DNA of 64,000 nucleotides from Polyodon spathula (GCF_017654505.1 NC_054571.1:4744041-4808040); one strand, 5' to 3'. Shown: positions 49,102-62,309, numbered from the stretch's first letter. Notes: generated from the sequence alone by a model not told the origin. Program-made: numbers and translations.

Positions 49102-49260
49102 TAACATCAGTAAGTACATAAGCCTAATAATTAGAAAATACAATTTTTTTCTGTTTTCATAGTTATATTATGACCCTATCTCAGCTGGGGGTACACAGTA
49201 GATTAGATTTTTTTGGAAAGGGGTACGGGCGTAAACAGTTTGAAAACCACTGCATTACAG

Positions 49261-49495
49261 CAATGCATCAATATAAATGAGATAAAATTCAAACTAGTTC
49301 TTACCTCACAAGTTGTAGGATAGAATATAAAAACAAGAGCTTCAAAAGGCAGAGACTTCTGAACACGATCAAACAGTAATCAGATTGATTAGAGAGATCC
49401 TCAGAGCATGGATTACGTCACCAAGCTGAGTAATCCATGACTGGGGTTTTACCTCAGCTTTATATAATTTTTGCTCCATTTAGTACATGAATCAA
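49261..49495. other. Short unclassified stretch
   Basis: Nothing recognised between the hAT target site and the duplicated segment. Confidence 0.4.
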
Positions 49496-49618
49496 AACAT
49501 TTACTGTTTTTACAACTCCTATCTTTAAGTGAACAATATATCTAAAAAGAACCGATGACTCGTTTTCTAAAATTAATTGGACATGATCTCATGGTCCTCA
49601 TGTTCCACCCCTCCTTCC
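49496..49618. repeat. Dispersed duplication, first copy (about 120 bp)
   Basis: Begins AACATTTACTGTTTTTACA and ends near TCATGTTCCA. Repeated almost identically in the same direction at 50536-50658, offset 1040 bp. It is directly followed by a LINE 3' tail. Confidence 0.9.
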
Positions 49619-49620
49619 TC

Positions 49621-49712
49621 TAATCAATAAGCTACTAACAACCAAATGAGCAAGATGGGCCGAATGGCCTCCTCTCGTTTGTAACCTTTCTTATGTTCTT
49701 ATGTTCTAAAAC
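49621..49712 (+). mobile_element. CR1-like LINE 3' tail fragment
   Basis: About 90 bp: AATCAATAAGCTACTAACAA through GATGGGCCGAATGGCC to two TTATGTTC octamers. It equals the last part of LINE copy B, an extreme 5' truncation. Confidence 0.9.
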
Positions 49713-50365
49713 AGGCCTGTACAGCCAGTGTTTTATATCACAGGTGTGGGTGACCAGGGCCTTTACTTGACATCTACAAGACACTTGTACACATTTGGCA
49801 GGAACACCCCCCTTACATTGTAGCACTTTACTGGATGATCACTTTCACAACTCACACCTTTGATTCTTTTCACACTATCGGGTCCACATTCAAGTGTGTG
49901 AATGATATTTCTTCTCAAATAGAATTTGACAGTGCCTGACCAAGTGACTACAGGCCGGGCAAGGTTTTGACTTTGTCATTGATAATCTGCCCTGGCACTT
50001 ATCCGCATTTTACAAAAGAATTGCTTTCGACCTCTCTGTTCAGAATCAGTTCTCTACCAGACACAATGGTTCTGGATCGATAAGTATTTCTTTGATACAT
50101 TTCATGTTGTTCACAGTGGGTAATTTTAGGAGGTACTCCTTCCATCCAGAATACAGATGTGGACCAAAATTCACTATTTTTGATATCACTTGGTTACCAA
50201 CCTATTTTCTCCTGCACTTCATCAGTTGGCACACATTAACATTAACCCAACATAAACATTAACTGAATCTGATCCATCAAAGAACCGCACACCCTTGCAA
50301 AAAAGGCCTTCCATGCAAAAAAATCTAATGAGTTACAGCACAAAAGGGACATGCCAGAACCGTCG
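49713..50365. other. Unclassified sequence between the duplicated copies
   Basis: No gene recognised. Confidence 0.4.
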
Positions 50366-50537
50366 GCCCATCTTGCTCAGTTGGTTGTTAGTAGCTTATT
50401 GATCCCAGAATCTCATCAAGCAGCTTCTTGAAAAATCCCAGGGTGTCAGCTTCAACATTACTGGGGCTCCAGATCCACACAATTCTCTGTGTAAAAAAGT
50501 TCCTCATATTTTCTTTTCTGACTGCCCCTTTCTCTAA
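50366..50537 (-). mobile_element. CR1-like LINE 3' fragment, minus strand
   Basis: About 170 bp of the LINE 3' end in reverse orientation (CGGCCCATCTTGCTC, GTGTCAGCTTCAACA, TTCTCTGTGTAAAAAAGT). It abuts the second copy of the 120-bp duplication. Confidence 0.88.
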
Positions 50538-50658
50538 CATTTACTGTTTTTACAGCTCCTATCTTTAAGTGAACAATATATCTAAAAAGAACCGATGACT
50601 CGTTTTCTAAAATTAATTGGACATGATCTCATGGTCCTCATGTTCCAACCCTCATACC
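50536..50658. repeat. Dispersed duplication, second copy
   Basis: Near-identical to 49496-49618; one visible difference is AGCTCC versus AACTCC. Confidence 0.9.
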
Positions 50659-50708
50659 TCTAAAAATTAGTTGAACTGGAGTTCACAGCATCCTTACAAC
50701 CAATTACA

Positions 50709-50710
<2 letters not shown>

Positions 50711-50773
<63 letters not shown>

Positions 50774-50805
50774 TATATATTTTATAATATATATATATAT
50801 ATTTT
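50711..50805. repeat. (TA)n microsatellite, imperfect end
   Basis: TA units to 50766, then broken TATATT/TTATAATATA sequence. Confidence 0.9.
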
Positions 50806-50849
50806 AATCCTTAGGATTTTTGAACGTCAGTCTGAGACTGAGACTGGGC

Positions 50850-51560
50850 AGGAGAAAGGTGAGCTGACAGCCTGTCAGTATCCCGTGTGAGGCGTGTGAG
50901 TAAAAATGGATTTTCCAGACAGTGATTTACGTGTAAAAATTAAAATTTTATTTAATATTACACGGGAAAAAAAAGAAAAATAATAAAGAAGGATGTGAGG
51001 GAGGGAGCGCTGGAGTAATCAAAAATAAAGGAACGGAAGCCTCTTAGTCCTCTTCGCGCTCTGCTTACATCCAAAAATAAAACAAAAAGGAATAAAAACA
51101 GAAAAGAGCCAAGTTAGTAAGGCCTCCGTTCGTGACACAGTCCAAACTCCCACGTACTTCCCTCCAGCCTTTTTTCCCCGCCTCTATTCCTTAGGACCAA
51201 CCCCGAACACAGTAGCACGTTCCCTTTAGTATGCAAACCCCGCCCCGGTAGTCAGTGGATCACCAATCCCAAACTGACAGGTATCCTTAATTTCACTTGA
51301 CTCCAGTGGCTGGAATTTACATACTCGTACTTCCGCCCCTCACCAAGGTGCCGCCCCTCAAAAAGATGACTTTTGTCATGGTCACAAGACCTTGGTAAGG
51401 GAAGTCCCGAGTTGGTTTGATGCCTTCTACTGTTGGGAGGCTGAATTGCAGACCGAAACCCCTTTGACTCATCACAAGGGGGTTTTATAACTAAGCCTTT
51501 GAATAAAACCACTAAGCACACAGTGGCCAGTTCAGTTATTTTCATTTAAATTCAGGATAT
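50850..51560 (-). mobile_element. LTR-like sequence, boundaries unclear
   Basis: Shares GTGAGCTGAC, ATGGATTTTCC and a following T/A-rich block in the same order with the stretch starting at 54108, which lies upstream of a minus-strand gypsy gag. On the minus strand it has polyadenylation-like AATAAA sequences and a CCCGCC-rich part. I infer an LTR or LTR fragment; I cannot fix the ends. Confidence 0.35.
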
Positions 51561-52994
51561 AATGAACATGTTAAATATAATATTATTGTATTAACTGTAC
51601 CATGCTTGGACTAAGCCTGATCTCTCTTGGTGTCTAAAAAATCCCCTGTGCAAGCAGGTTTCAGACACCCTGTTTACCTGCCAAGGTTAGACTTAATTAA
51701 TATGAAACTACTGTAGCGCTTTTCAAAATTCACCACACAAACTCATGCTTTGGCCAGATTCAAGAGATACTTCAAACCGGTTTTCACAGAAGAAAAAGGC
51801 TTACATCCTAATTTTTATAACTAAGCTCTCATTATTTTCTTATAATATAATGAGGTACACACTCCTGTCTTTCTTAAAGCACTTTCCGTTGGTTATCAGT
51901 CAAGGTTGATGCACAGCGAATACAAATCCTGCTTTTAAGTGCCAACAACGAATCCTGCTTTGATGTGCCAAAAACCAATCCTTATCTCTGAAAGTCTAAT
52001 GCCCTGTCAGTATTCTACTGTGTTTCTGAGACAGACTTTTAATTATTTCAGTTGTAAACAGTCTACAGTCTCATTGTAAATAAATACCTCTATTTATTAC
52101 TGCAGTAAAACTTAAATAAATGCAACATTATATTCATTACATAAAGGCACCGGATTCAAAACTGCTGATTACCAAAGAATCCTGCTTCCACTAACAAAAC
52201 CTATTTTTTCATACCCAGCACCACCTTGCTACGAGCAGGTAAAGAAGGGGTCACAAAATTAGTTATTTTCTTCAGTAGGTCCACTGTATACTAAATTTAT
52301 TAAATACAGTTTACACTATATTTACCTATATTCAAACTTAACAGTTCCTGTTATAATAAAATATTTACACTTATACTAGATTAAAATGCATGTGTGTTTA
52401 GCTTAGAGACTACTTTCATATCAAGCTTACTTATTTCTTTAAACACGAGAGCTGACTATAAATACTCAGGTTTCTTTACAGTTGTTCTTATTATAATAAA
52501 ACTCAAATAGGTGCAACAATGTTGTTTTTTTAGATTCAAATATCATTCTGTCTAGAAAGGGTTACTTTTACTTTTGCTATATGGCAATACCTAGGCTCTG
52601 TGTTTAGTTCTTTAAAAATTATGACTTCATCTTCAAGTTAATTAAATGAGATGCCTGCTTCAAGCAAGGTTACAGGTTTCCATGTGTGATATTCTTCATT
52701 CATTTAAAGATAGAGGAAGCCCTATTTTTAAGTCTGACCTGCTTCCAAGGGTTTATATGCACTCTAATAACAATGGCACACACCAACAAGTCTTTTTTTA
52801 AACATTTTTAAAAGTTTTCTTAATTCAAATTGTTATTCTGCTCATAATTTGCTACAATAGTATTTCTACTGGTTGTACATTCTTTAAAACACAGTACAGT
52901 TATTAGAATATTTTAACATTGGCAGTTAGTACTGAACTCTTTTTAACTAATGTTCTTTCAACTATTTTATTTGTATAACAGTTTAACTTTAAAT
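51561..52994. other. AT-rich sequence, no gene recognised
   Basis: Low GC, no long open frame, no RT or integrase motif. If the LTR-like stretches on both sides belong to one gypsy element, its pol region should be here but is absent. Confidence 0.45.
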
Positions 52995-52995
52995 G

Positions 52996-53064
<69 letters not shown>
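52995..53064. repeat. (ATT)n microsatellite
   Basis: About 23 ATT units. Confidence 0.95.
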
Positions 53065-53066
<2 letters not shown>

Positions 53067-53129
53067 ATTTAATCAATAGCCAATACACATTTCTTCAAAT
53101 GGAATAGCTGTCACAGATCAGAACTCTCC

Positions 53130-53500
53130 ATGCAGATCATATACAAGCCTTATCTGCCCCAATGCACTGTGGGAGTGTGCCTCTGCCAAAACAAAGGTCT
53201 ACTCGACAGGGATAGAGATCTTTCAGTCTTATGTGCTGCCAAAGGCTACTTCTCATCAATGTAAACGTGCAGCCTGCGTCCAACAAAGCAGCTCCCTGAA
53301 ATTCCCAAACAGACATTTGAATTGTCAATAATGCAGGTCTCGCATTACTAGGGCTTCTTGGCTTTGACAATCTGAAGTTCTGCACAACACTAACATCGGC
53401 AGATAGTCTTGCTGAGCCTTTACTAATCTTTTTACCGCCTTTATCCCCGTTGCTGTTGACCTTTGCCAGTACTCCTTCTGTGCTGCCCAATCTCTCTCTA
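53130..53500 (-). pseudogene. Ty3/gypsy protease region, remnant
   Basis: Minus-strand frame containing FQGAALLDAGCTFTLM, matching the active-site region of retropepsin-like proteases of fish gypsy elements, where D-(S/T)-G is normal; here the triplet is D-A-G. A lysine/serine-rich linker (GGKKISKGSA) precedes it. It follows the gag remnant on the same strand. It is cut off at about 53120 and no RT follows. Confidence 0.75.
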
Positions 53501-53579
53501 CCTTGGGACCAACATGTACCAAATCTGCTACCATAGAAACTGAGCCACGAATAAAGCTAGCAAGTTTAGCGTTGGGAGT

Positions 53580-53990
53580 TGCCTAAAATCCTCTTGACTA
53601 TTTAGACTTCCCTCATATCTGGTTGCCATTTTAAACATAATGCATGGTAATCACAAGAGAAATCGTGGATACACTTCCCTGGATCCTGCACTCTATCAAG
53701 CAGTCTTTTTTCCACCTCTGACAAATAATCAGTAGGCAGAAAGGCATCCACAAAATCTGTCTTACACGCATATACTCCTTCCATTTATGAATCTTCTGCC
53801 TCTCTGCTATCCACCAACTATTTGTGGGGCCTTTCAGAACAGAAGACAATCTTGCTATAATTTCTGGCTCAGTCAATGGCACTACCACCAAGAAATCTTG
53901 ACAAAGAATCTACAAAATGTAGGACATCAGAATTACTCTCCCCTGGCACACACACTGGAAAACAGATTTGGAAGCACCCATGGGCTGTCT
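53580..53990 (-). pseudogene. Ty3/gypsy gag capsid region, frameshifted
   Basis: Minus-strand remnant in two frames joined near 53780. The first part has VVPLTEPEIIARLSSVLKGP and NSWWIAERQKIHKWKEY; the second has FVDAFLPTDYLSEVEKRLLD, VQDPGKCIHDF and ALCLKWQPDM. The spacing of W-x-x-F/Y, FLP-DY, ER-L, Q-p-g-e-s-i-x-x-F and Y-x-ALC matches the retrotransposon gag domain of Ty3/gypsy elements. The protease region lies just downstream on the same strand. The single frameshift makes it inactive. Confidence 0.82.
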
Positions 53991-54104
53991 TATGTCCAGT
54001 TATCATAGGTAGATGAGATTGATCATCAAATGTTATACTTGATGGGGCAGGCAGACGTTCACATTCCTGACTTGGCGGCGGGAAGAACCTGGGGGTTTAA
54101 ACTT

Positions 54105-54960
54105 ATCCTGTGTGAGCTGACGGTAGTGTGCTGCCCAATAAGATGGATTTTCCTGGTGCAGACCGACGGTGACGGACACACAGAGCTCTCAGGTGAATAA
54201 CTTTTATTTACAACATTTACACAGTTTTTTATTTCACCACAAAACACGACCTGTACGTGCAACTAAATAAACTCACTTTTTGTCCCTCTCTAGGCTAATT
54301 CTGGATCACAGGTGAGTAGTGGTTGAAACCCCCCCTCTCTCTGGTGGGGCCCGACAGGAATATAGGTAAATAATGGTTGATAGCTCCCTCTGGTGGAGCA
54401 GAACAGGTACACAGGTAAATAATGGTTGATAGCTCCCTCTGGTGGAGTTGAACAGGTACACAGGAGAGTAGCGGCTGATAGCTCCCTCTGGTGGAGCAGA
54501 ACAGCTACACATGGAAGTCTGGCGACAAACAAGTGAACAGAGTCCAACTGGAAAAACAGGGTTGTAAGTTTCCACAACAAGAACGTCAGAATGGTGTAAC
54601 AGCGTTTTATTCCAGTATGTCAGTTCAAGAGGGAAGACCAACCCCCACAGACATCAAAGACTATACAGTCTACAGTTCACCAGACTAATTTTTCAATAAA
54701 CAGTCCTTTCTAACAAACAGTTCCTTGTCGTTTGTATTAGGGTGAGCGTGTGGTGTTACGCCACGAGCAGGGTTCATTCAACAACTTCACACTGGTAATA
54801 AAGCATTCAAAATAAACGGTGCATTAGCCAAACAAAAACAAAACACGCTCACAAAACAACACGTCTCAAAACAGAGATTTTCCTAAAGCTGCACTTATAC
54901 TTTCAGGCACTAGCAGTACTAAATCGCATACTTACTATTTTTTCTGTCCTGAAAATTCCA
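54105..54960 (-). mobile_element. Probable gypsy 5' LTR/leader region, minus strand
   Basis: Lies directly upstream (minus-strand sense) of the gag remnant and starts on the plus strand with TGTGTGAGCTGAC, related to the stretch at 50850. It contains the 49-bp tandem repeat and several AATAAA/TTTATT signals. The upstream end is not visible and may be hidden by the satellite array at 55023. Confidence 0.35.
54310..54515. repeat. Tandem repeat, 49-bp unit x about 4
   Basis: Copies spaced 49 bp, each with GATAGCTCCCTCTGGTGGAG and AACAGGTACACAGG. The first copy is diverged (ACCCCCCCTCTCTCTGG). It lies in the proposed LTR/leader region. Confidence 0.9.
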
Positions 54961-55022
54961 ACCAACAAAGTGAAAAAGATTCCAAAAAGAGGTTCTGCGC
55001 TAAACAGTCAGGGGAGTGTTCC

Positions 55023-58000
55023 CCACTGCTACAATACACTGCTACAGCACACTGCTACTGCTACAACACACAGCTACAGCACACTGCTACAGCACACTGC
55101 TACTGCTACAACACACTGCTACAGCACACTGCTACTGCTACAACACACTGCTACAGCACACTGCTACTGCTACAACACACTGCTCACACTGCTACTGCTA
55201 CAGCACACTGCTACTGCTACAACACACTGCTACTGCTACAACACACTGCTACAGCACACTGCTACTGCTACAACACACTGCTACAGCACACTGCTACTGC
55301 TACAGCACACTGCTACTGCTACAACACACTGCTACAGCACACTGCTACTGCTACAACACACTGCTACAGCACACTGCTACTGCTACAACACACTGCTACA
55401 GCACACTGCTACTGCTACAACACACTGCTACAGCACACTGCTACTGCTACAACACACTGCTACAGCACACTGCTACTGCTACAACACACAGCTACAGCAC
55501 ACTGCTACTGCTACAACACACAGCTACAACACACACTACAGCACACTGCTACTGCTACAACACACAGCTACAGCACACTGCTACTGCTACAACACACTGC
55601 TACAGCACACTGCTACTGCTACAACACACTGCTACAGCACACTGCTACTGCTACAACACACTGCTACAGCACACTGCTACTGCTACAACACACTGCTACA
55701 GCACACTGCTACTGCTACAACACACTGCTACAGCACACTGCTACTGCTACAACACACTGCTACAGCACACTGCTACTGCTACAACACACTGCTACAGCAC
55801 ACTGCTACAACACACTGCTACAACACACACTACTGCTACTGCTACTGCTACAACACACTGCTACAGCACACTGCTACTGCTACAACACACTGCTACAGCA
55901 CACACACTACTGCTACAACACACTGCTACAGCACACTGCTACTGCTACAACACACTGCTACAGCACACTGCTACTGCTACAACACACTGCTACAGCACAC
56001 TGCTACTGCTACAACACACTGCTACAGCAACACTACAGCACACTGCTACTGCTACAACACACTGCTACAGCACACTGCTACTGCTACAACACACAGCTAC
56101 AGCACACTGCTACTGCTACAACACACTGCTACAGCACACTGCTACTGCTACAACACACTGCTACAGCACACTGCTACTGCTACAACACACTGCTACAGCA
56201 CACTGCTACTGCTACAACACACTGCTACAGCACACTGCTACTGCTACAACACACTGCTACAGCACACTGCTACTGCTACAACACACTGCTACAGCACACT
56301 GCTACTGCTACACTGCTACAACACACTGCTACTGCTACAACACACTGCTACAGCACACTGCTACTGCTACAACACACTGCTACAGCACACTGCTACAACA
56401 CACTGCTACAGCACACTGCTACTGCTACAACACACTGCTACAGCACACAACACACAGCTACAGCACACTGCTACTGCTACAACACTACTGCTACAGCACA
56501 CTGCTACTGCTACAACACACTGCTACAGCACACTGCTACTGCTACAACACACTGCTACAGCACACTGCTACTGCTACAACACACTGCTACAGCACACTGC
56601 TACTGCTACAACACACTGCTACAGCACACTGCTACTGCTACAACACTGCTGCTACAGCACACTGCTACTGCTACAACACACTGCTACAGCACACTGCTAC
56701 TGCTACAACACACTGCTACAGCACACTGCTACTGCTACAACACACTGCTACAGCACACTGCTACTGCTACAACACACTGCTACTGCTACAGCACACTGCT
56801 ACTGCTACAACACACTGCTACAGCACACTGCTACTGCTACAACACACTGCTACAGCACACTGCTACTGCTACAACACACTGCTACAGCACACTGCTACTG
56901 CTACAACACTACAACACACTGCTACAGCACACAACACACTGCTACAGCACACTGCTACTGCTACAACACACTGCTACAGCACACTGCTACTGCTACAACA
57001 CACTGCTACAGCACACTGCTACTGCTACAACACACTGCTACACACACTGCTACTGCTACAACACACTGCTACAGCACACTGCTACTGCTACAACACACTG
57101 CTACAGCACACTGCTACTGCTACAACACTACTGCTACAGCACACTGCTACTGCTACAACACACTGCTACAGCACACTGCTACTGCTACAACACACTGCTA
57201 CAGCACACTGCTACTGCTACAACACACTGCTACAGCACACTGCTACTGCTACAACACACTGCTACAGCACACTGCTACTGCTACAACACACTGCTACAGC
57301 ACACTGCTACTGCTACAACACACTGCTACAGCACACTGCTACTGCTACAACACACTGCTACAGCACACTGCTACTGCTACAACACACTGCTACAGCACAC
57401 TGCTACTGCTACAACACACTGCTACAGCACACTGCTACTGCTACAACACACTGCTACAGCTACACACTGCACACTGCTACACTGCTACTGCTACAACACA
57501 CTGCTACTGCTACAACACACTGCTACAGCACACTGCTACTGCTACAACACACTGCTACAGCACACTGCTACTGCTACAACACACTGCTACAGCACACTGC
57601 TACTGCTACAACACACTGCTACAGCACACTGCTACTGCTACAACACACTGCTACAGCACACTGCTACTGCTACAACACACTGCTACAGCACACTGCTACT
57701 GCTACAACACACTGCTACAGCACACTGCTACTGCTACAACACACTGCTACAGCACACTGCTACTGCTACAACACACTGCTACAGCACACTGCTACTGCTA
57801 CAACACAGCTACAACACACTGCTACAGCACACTGCTACTGCTACAACACACTGCTACAGCACACTGCTACTGCTACAACACACTGCTACACAACACACTG
57901 CTACTGCTACAACACACACTGCTACAGCACACTGCTACTGCTACAACACACTGCTACAGCACACTGCTACTGCTACAACACACAGCTACAACACACTGCT

Positions 58001-61000
58001 ACTGCTACAACACACTGCTACTGCTACAGCACACTACTGCTACAACACACTGCTACAACACACTGCTACAACACACTGCTACAACACACTGCTACAGCAC
58101 ACTGCTACAACACACTGCTACAGCACACTGCTACTGCTACAACACACTGCTACAGCACACTGCTACTGCTACAACACACTGCTACTGCTACAACACACTG
58201 CTACAGCACACTGCTACAGCACACACTGCTACAGCTACTGCTACAACACACTGCTACAGCACACTGCTACTGCTACAACACACTGCTACAGCACACTGCT
58301 ACTGCTACAACACACTGCTACAGCACACTGCTACTGCTACAACACACTGCTACAGCACACTGCTACTGCTACAACACACTGCTACAGCACACTGCTACTG
58401 CTACAACACACAGCTACTGCTACTGCTACAACACACTGCTACAGCACTACTGCTACACTCTACAGCACACTGCTACTGCTACAACACACTGCTACAGCAC
58501 ACTGCTACTGCTACAACACACTGCTACAGCACACTGCTACTGCTACAACACACTGCTACTGCTACACAGCACACTGCTACTGCTACAACACACTGCTACA
58601 GCACACACTGCTACAGCACACTGCTACTGCTACAGCACACAACTACTGCTACACAACTGCTACAACACACTGCTACAGCACACTGCTACAGCACACTGCT
58701 ACTGCTACAACACACTGCTACAGCACACTGCTACTGCTACAACACACTGCTACAGCACACTGCTACTGCTACAACACACTGCTACAGCACACTGCTACTG
58801 CTACAACACACTGCTACAACACACTGCTACAGCTGTACGCGCAGCACGATTACTGCGACAATGCTATGCTACTACCACACTGCTACGCTTAGCACACTGC
58901 TACTGCTACAACACACTGCTACAGCACACTGCTACTGCTACAACACACTGCTACAGCACACTGCTACTGCTACAACACACTGCTACAGCACACTGCTACT
59001 GCTACAACACACTGCTACAGCACACTGCTACTGCTACAACACACTGCTACAGCTACACACTACTGCTACAACACACTGCTACAGCACACTGCTACTGCTA
59101 CAACACACTGCTACTGCTACAACACACTGCTACAACACACTGCTACAGCACACTGCTACTGCTACAACACACTGCTACAGCACACTGCTACTGCTACAAC
59201 ACACTGCTACAGCACACTGCTACTGCTACAACACACTGCTACAACACACTGCTACAGCACACTGCTACTGCTACAACACACTGCTACAGCACACTGCTAC
59301 TGCTACAACACACTGCTACAGCACACTGCTACTGCTACAACACACTGCTACAGCACACTGCTACTGCTACAACACACTACAGCACACTGCTACTGCTACA
59401 ACACACTGCACACTGCTACTGCTACAACACTACAGCACACTGCTACACAACACACTGCTACAGCACACTGCTACTGCTACTGCTACAACACACTGCTACA
59501 GCACACAACTACACTGCTACACACTGCTACACTGCTACTGCAACACACAGCAACACACTGCTACTGCTACACACACACACTGCTACTGCTACAGCACACT
59601 GCTACTGCTACAACACACTGCTACTGCTACAACACACTGCTACAGCACACTGCTACTGCTACAACACACTGCTACAGCACACTGCTACTGCTACAACACA
59701 CTGCTACAGCACACTGCTACTGCTACAACACACTGCTACAGCACACTGCTACTGCTACAACACACTGCTACAGCACACACTACTGCTACTGCTACAGCAC
59801 ACTGCTACTGCTACAACACACTGCTACAGCACACTGCTACTGCTACAACACACTGCTACAGCACACTGCTACTGCTACAACACACTGCTACAGCACACTG
59901 CTACTGCTACAACACACTGCTACAGCACACTGCTACTGCTACAGCACACTGCTACAGCTACACACACACTGCTACAGCACACTACAACACACTGCTACTG
60001 CTACAACACACTGCTACAGCACACTGCTACTGCTACAACACACTGCTACAGCACACTGCTACTGCTACAACACACTGCTACTGCTACAACACACTGCTAC
60101 AGCACACTGCTACTGCTACAACACACTGCTACAGCACACTGCTACTGCTACAACACACTGCTACAGCACACTGCTACTGCTACAACACACTACAGCACTA
60201 CTGCTACAACACTCTACTGCTACAGCACACTGCTACTGCTACAACACACTGCTACAGCACACTGCTACTGCTACAACACACTGCTACAGCACACTGCTAC
60301 TGCTACAACACACTGCTACAGCACACTGCTACTGCTACAACACACTGCTACAGCACACTGCTACAACACACTGCTACAGCACACTGCTACTGCTACAACA
60401 CACTGCTACAGCACACTGCTACTGCTACAACACACTGCTACAACACACTGCTACAGCTACAACTGCTACTGCTACAGCACACTGCTACTGCTACAACACA
60501 CTGCTACAGCACACTGCTACTGCTACAACACACTGCTACAGCACACTGCTACTGCTACAACACACTGCTACAGCACACTGCTACTGCTACAACACACTGC
60601 TACAGCACACTGCTACTGCTACAACACACTGCTACAGCACACTGCTACTGCTACAACACACTGCTACAGCTGCTGCTACTGCTACAACACACTGCTACAG
60701 CACACTGCTACTGCTACAACACACTGCTACAGCACACTGCTACTGCTACAACACACTGCTACAGCACACTGCTACTGCTACAACACACTGCTACAGCACA
60801 CTGCTACTGCTACAACACACTGCTACAACACACTGCTACAACACACACTGCTACAGCACACTGCTACTGCTACAACACACTGCTACAGCACACTGCTACT
60901 GCTACAACACACTGCTACAGCACACTGCTACTGCTACACACACACTGCTACTGCTACACTGCTACTGCTACAACACACTGCTACTGCTACACTGCTACTG

Positions 61001-62309
61001 CTACAACACACAGCACACTGCTACTGCTACAACACACTGCTACAGCACACTGCTACTGCTACAACACACTGCTACAGCACACTGCTACTGCTACAACACA
61101 CTGCTACAGCACACTGCTACTGCTACAACACACTGCTACAGCACACTGCTACTGCTACAACACAGCACACTGCTACTGCTACAACACACTGCTACAACTG
61201 CTACTGCTACAACACACTGCTACAGCACACTGCTACTGCTACAACACACTGCTACAGCACACTGCTACTGCTACAACACACTGCTACTGCTACAGCACAC
61301 TGCTACTGCTACACACTGCTACTGCTACAACACACTGCTACAGCACACTGCTACTGCTACAACACACTGCTACTGCTACAGCACACTGCTACAGCACACT
61401 GCTACTGCTACAAATACACAGCTACTGCACACTGCTACTGCTACAACACACTGCTACAGCACACTGCTACTGCTACAACACACTGCTACAGCACACTGCT
61501 ACTGCTACAACACACTGCTACAGCACACTGCTACTGCTACAACACACTGCTACAACACACTGCTACTGCTACAACTACAGCACACTGCTACTGCTACAAC
61601 ACACTGCTACAGCACACTGCTACTGCTACAACACACTGCTACAGCACACACACTGCTACTGCTACAACACACTGCTACTGCTACACAACACACTGCTACA
61701 GCACACTGCTACTGCTACAACACACTGCTACAGCACACTGCTACTGCTACAACACACTGCTACAGCACACTGCTACTGCTACAACACACTGCTACAGCAC
61801 ACTGCTACTGCTACAGCACACTGCTACTGCTACAGCACACTGCTACTGCTACAACACACTGCTACAGCACACTGCTACTGCTACAGCACACTGCTACTGC
61901 TACAACACACTGCTACTGCTACAACACACTGCTACAGCACACTGCTACTGCTACAACACACTGCTACAGCACACTGCTACTGCTACAACACACTGCTACA
62001 GCACACTGCTACTGCTACAACACACTGCTACAGCACACTGCTACTGCTACAACACACTGCTACAGCACACTGCTACTGCTACAACACACTGCTACAGCAC
62101 ACTGCTACTGCTACAACACACTGCTACAGCACACTGCTACTGCTACAACACACTGCTACTGCTACAACACACTGCTACAGCACACTGCTACTGCTACAAC
62201 ACACAGCTACAGCACACTGCTACTGCTACAACACACAGCTACAGCACACTGCTACTGCTACAACACACTGCTACAGCACACTGCTACTGCTACAACACAC
62301 TGCTACTGC
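55023..62309. repeat. Large satellite array, 32-bp period made of 13-bp and 19-bp blocks, about 7.3 kb
   Basis: The dominant period is ACTGCTACAGCAC (13 bp) plus ACTGCTACTGCTACAACAC (19 bp). The 19-mer equals the 13-mer with an extra ACTGCT hexamer and A for G, so both derive from one 13-bp block. About 200 periods are present. Departures are mostly losses or gains of whole blocks, hexamers or single CACA steps; base substitutions are rare. C outnumbers G about 3:1 on the plus strand. The unit contains no TAA, TAG or TGA on that strand, so all three plus frames are open over almost the whole array (reading LLLQHTATAHCYCYN and similar). The minus strand has TAG in every period. I regard the frames as non-coding. 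Confidence 0.97.

Larger units (their letters stand above)
45332..49252. mobile_element. hAT-type DNA transposon with terminal repeats, split by a LINE
   Basis: The left end CAGCAGTTTTCAAACTGGGG (45332) and the right end, read on the minus strand as CAGTGGTTTTCAAACTG (49252), are inverted repeats of hAT type, with GTACCCC-like sequence just inside both. Flanking octamers CCTTATAG (45324-45331) and CATTACAG (49253-49260) match at six of eight positions, as expected for an aged 8-bp hAT target duplication. Removing the LINE (46475-48645) leaves about 1.75 kb with microsatellites and no recognisable transposase, so it is non-autonomous. Confidence 0.8.

Noticed and set aside
49017..49143. Open frame with long Ile-Tyr repeats
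   Set aside because: Translation of a TA microsatellite.
52903..53088. Open frame with poly-Asn
   Set aside because: Translation of an ATT microsatellite on the minus strand.
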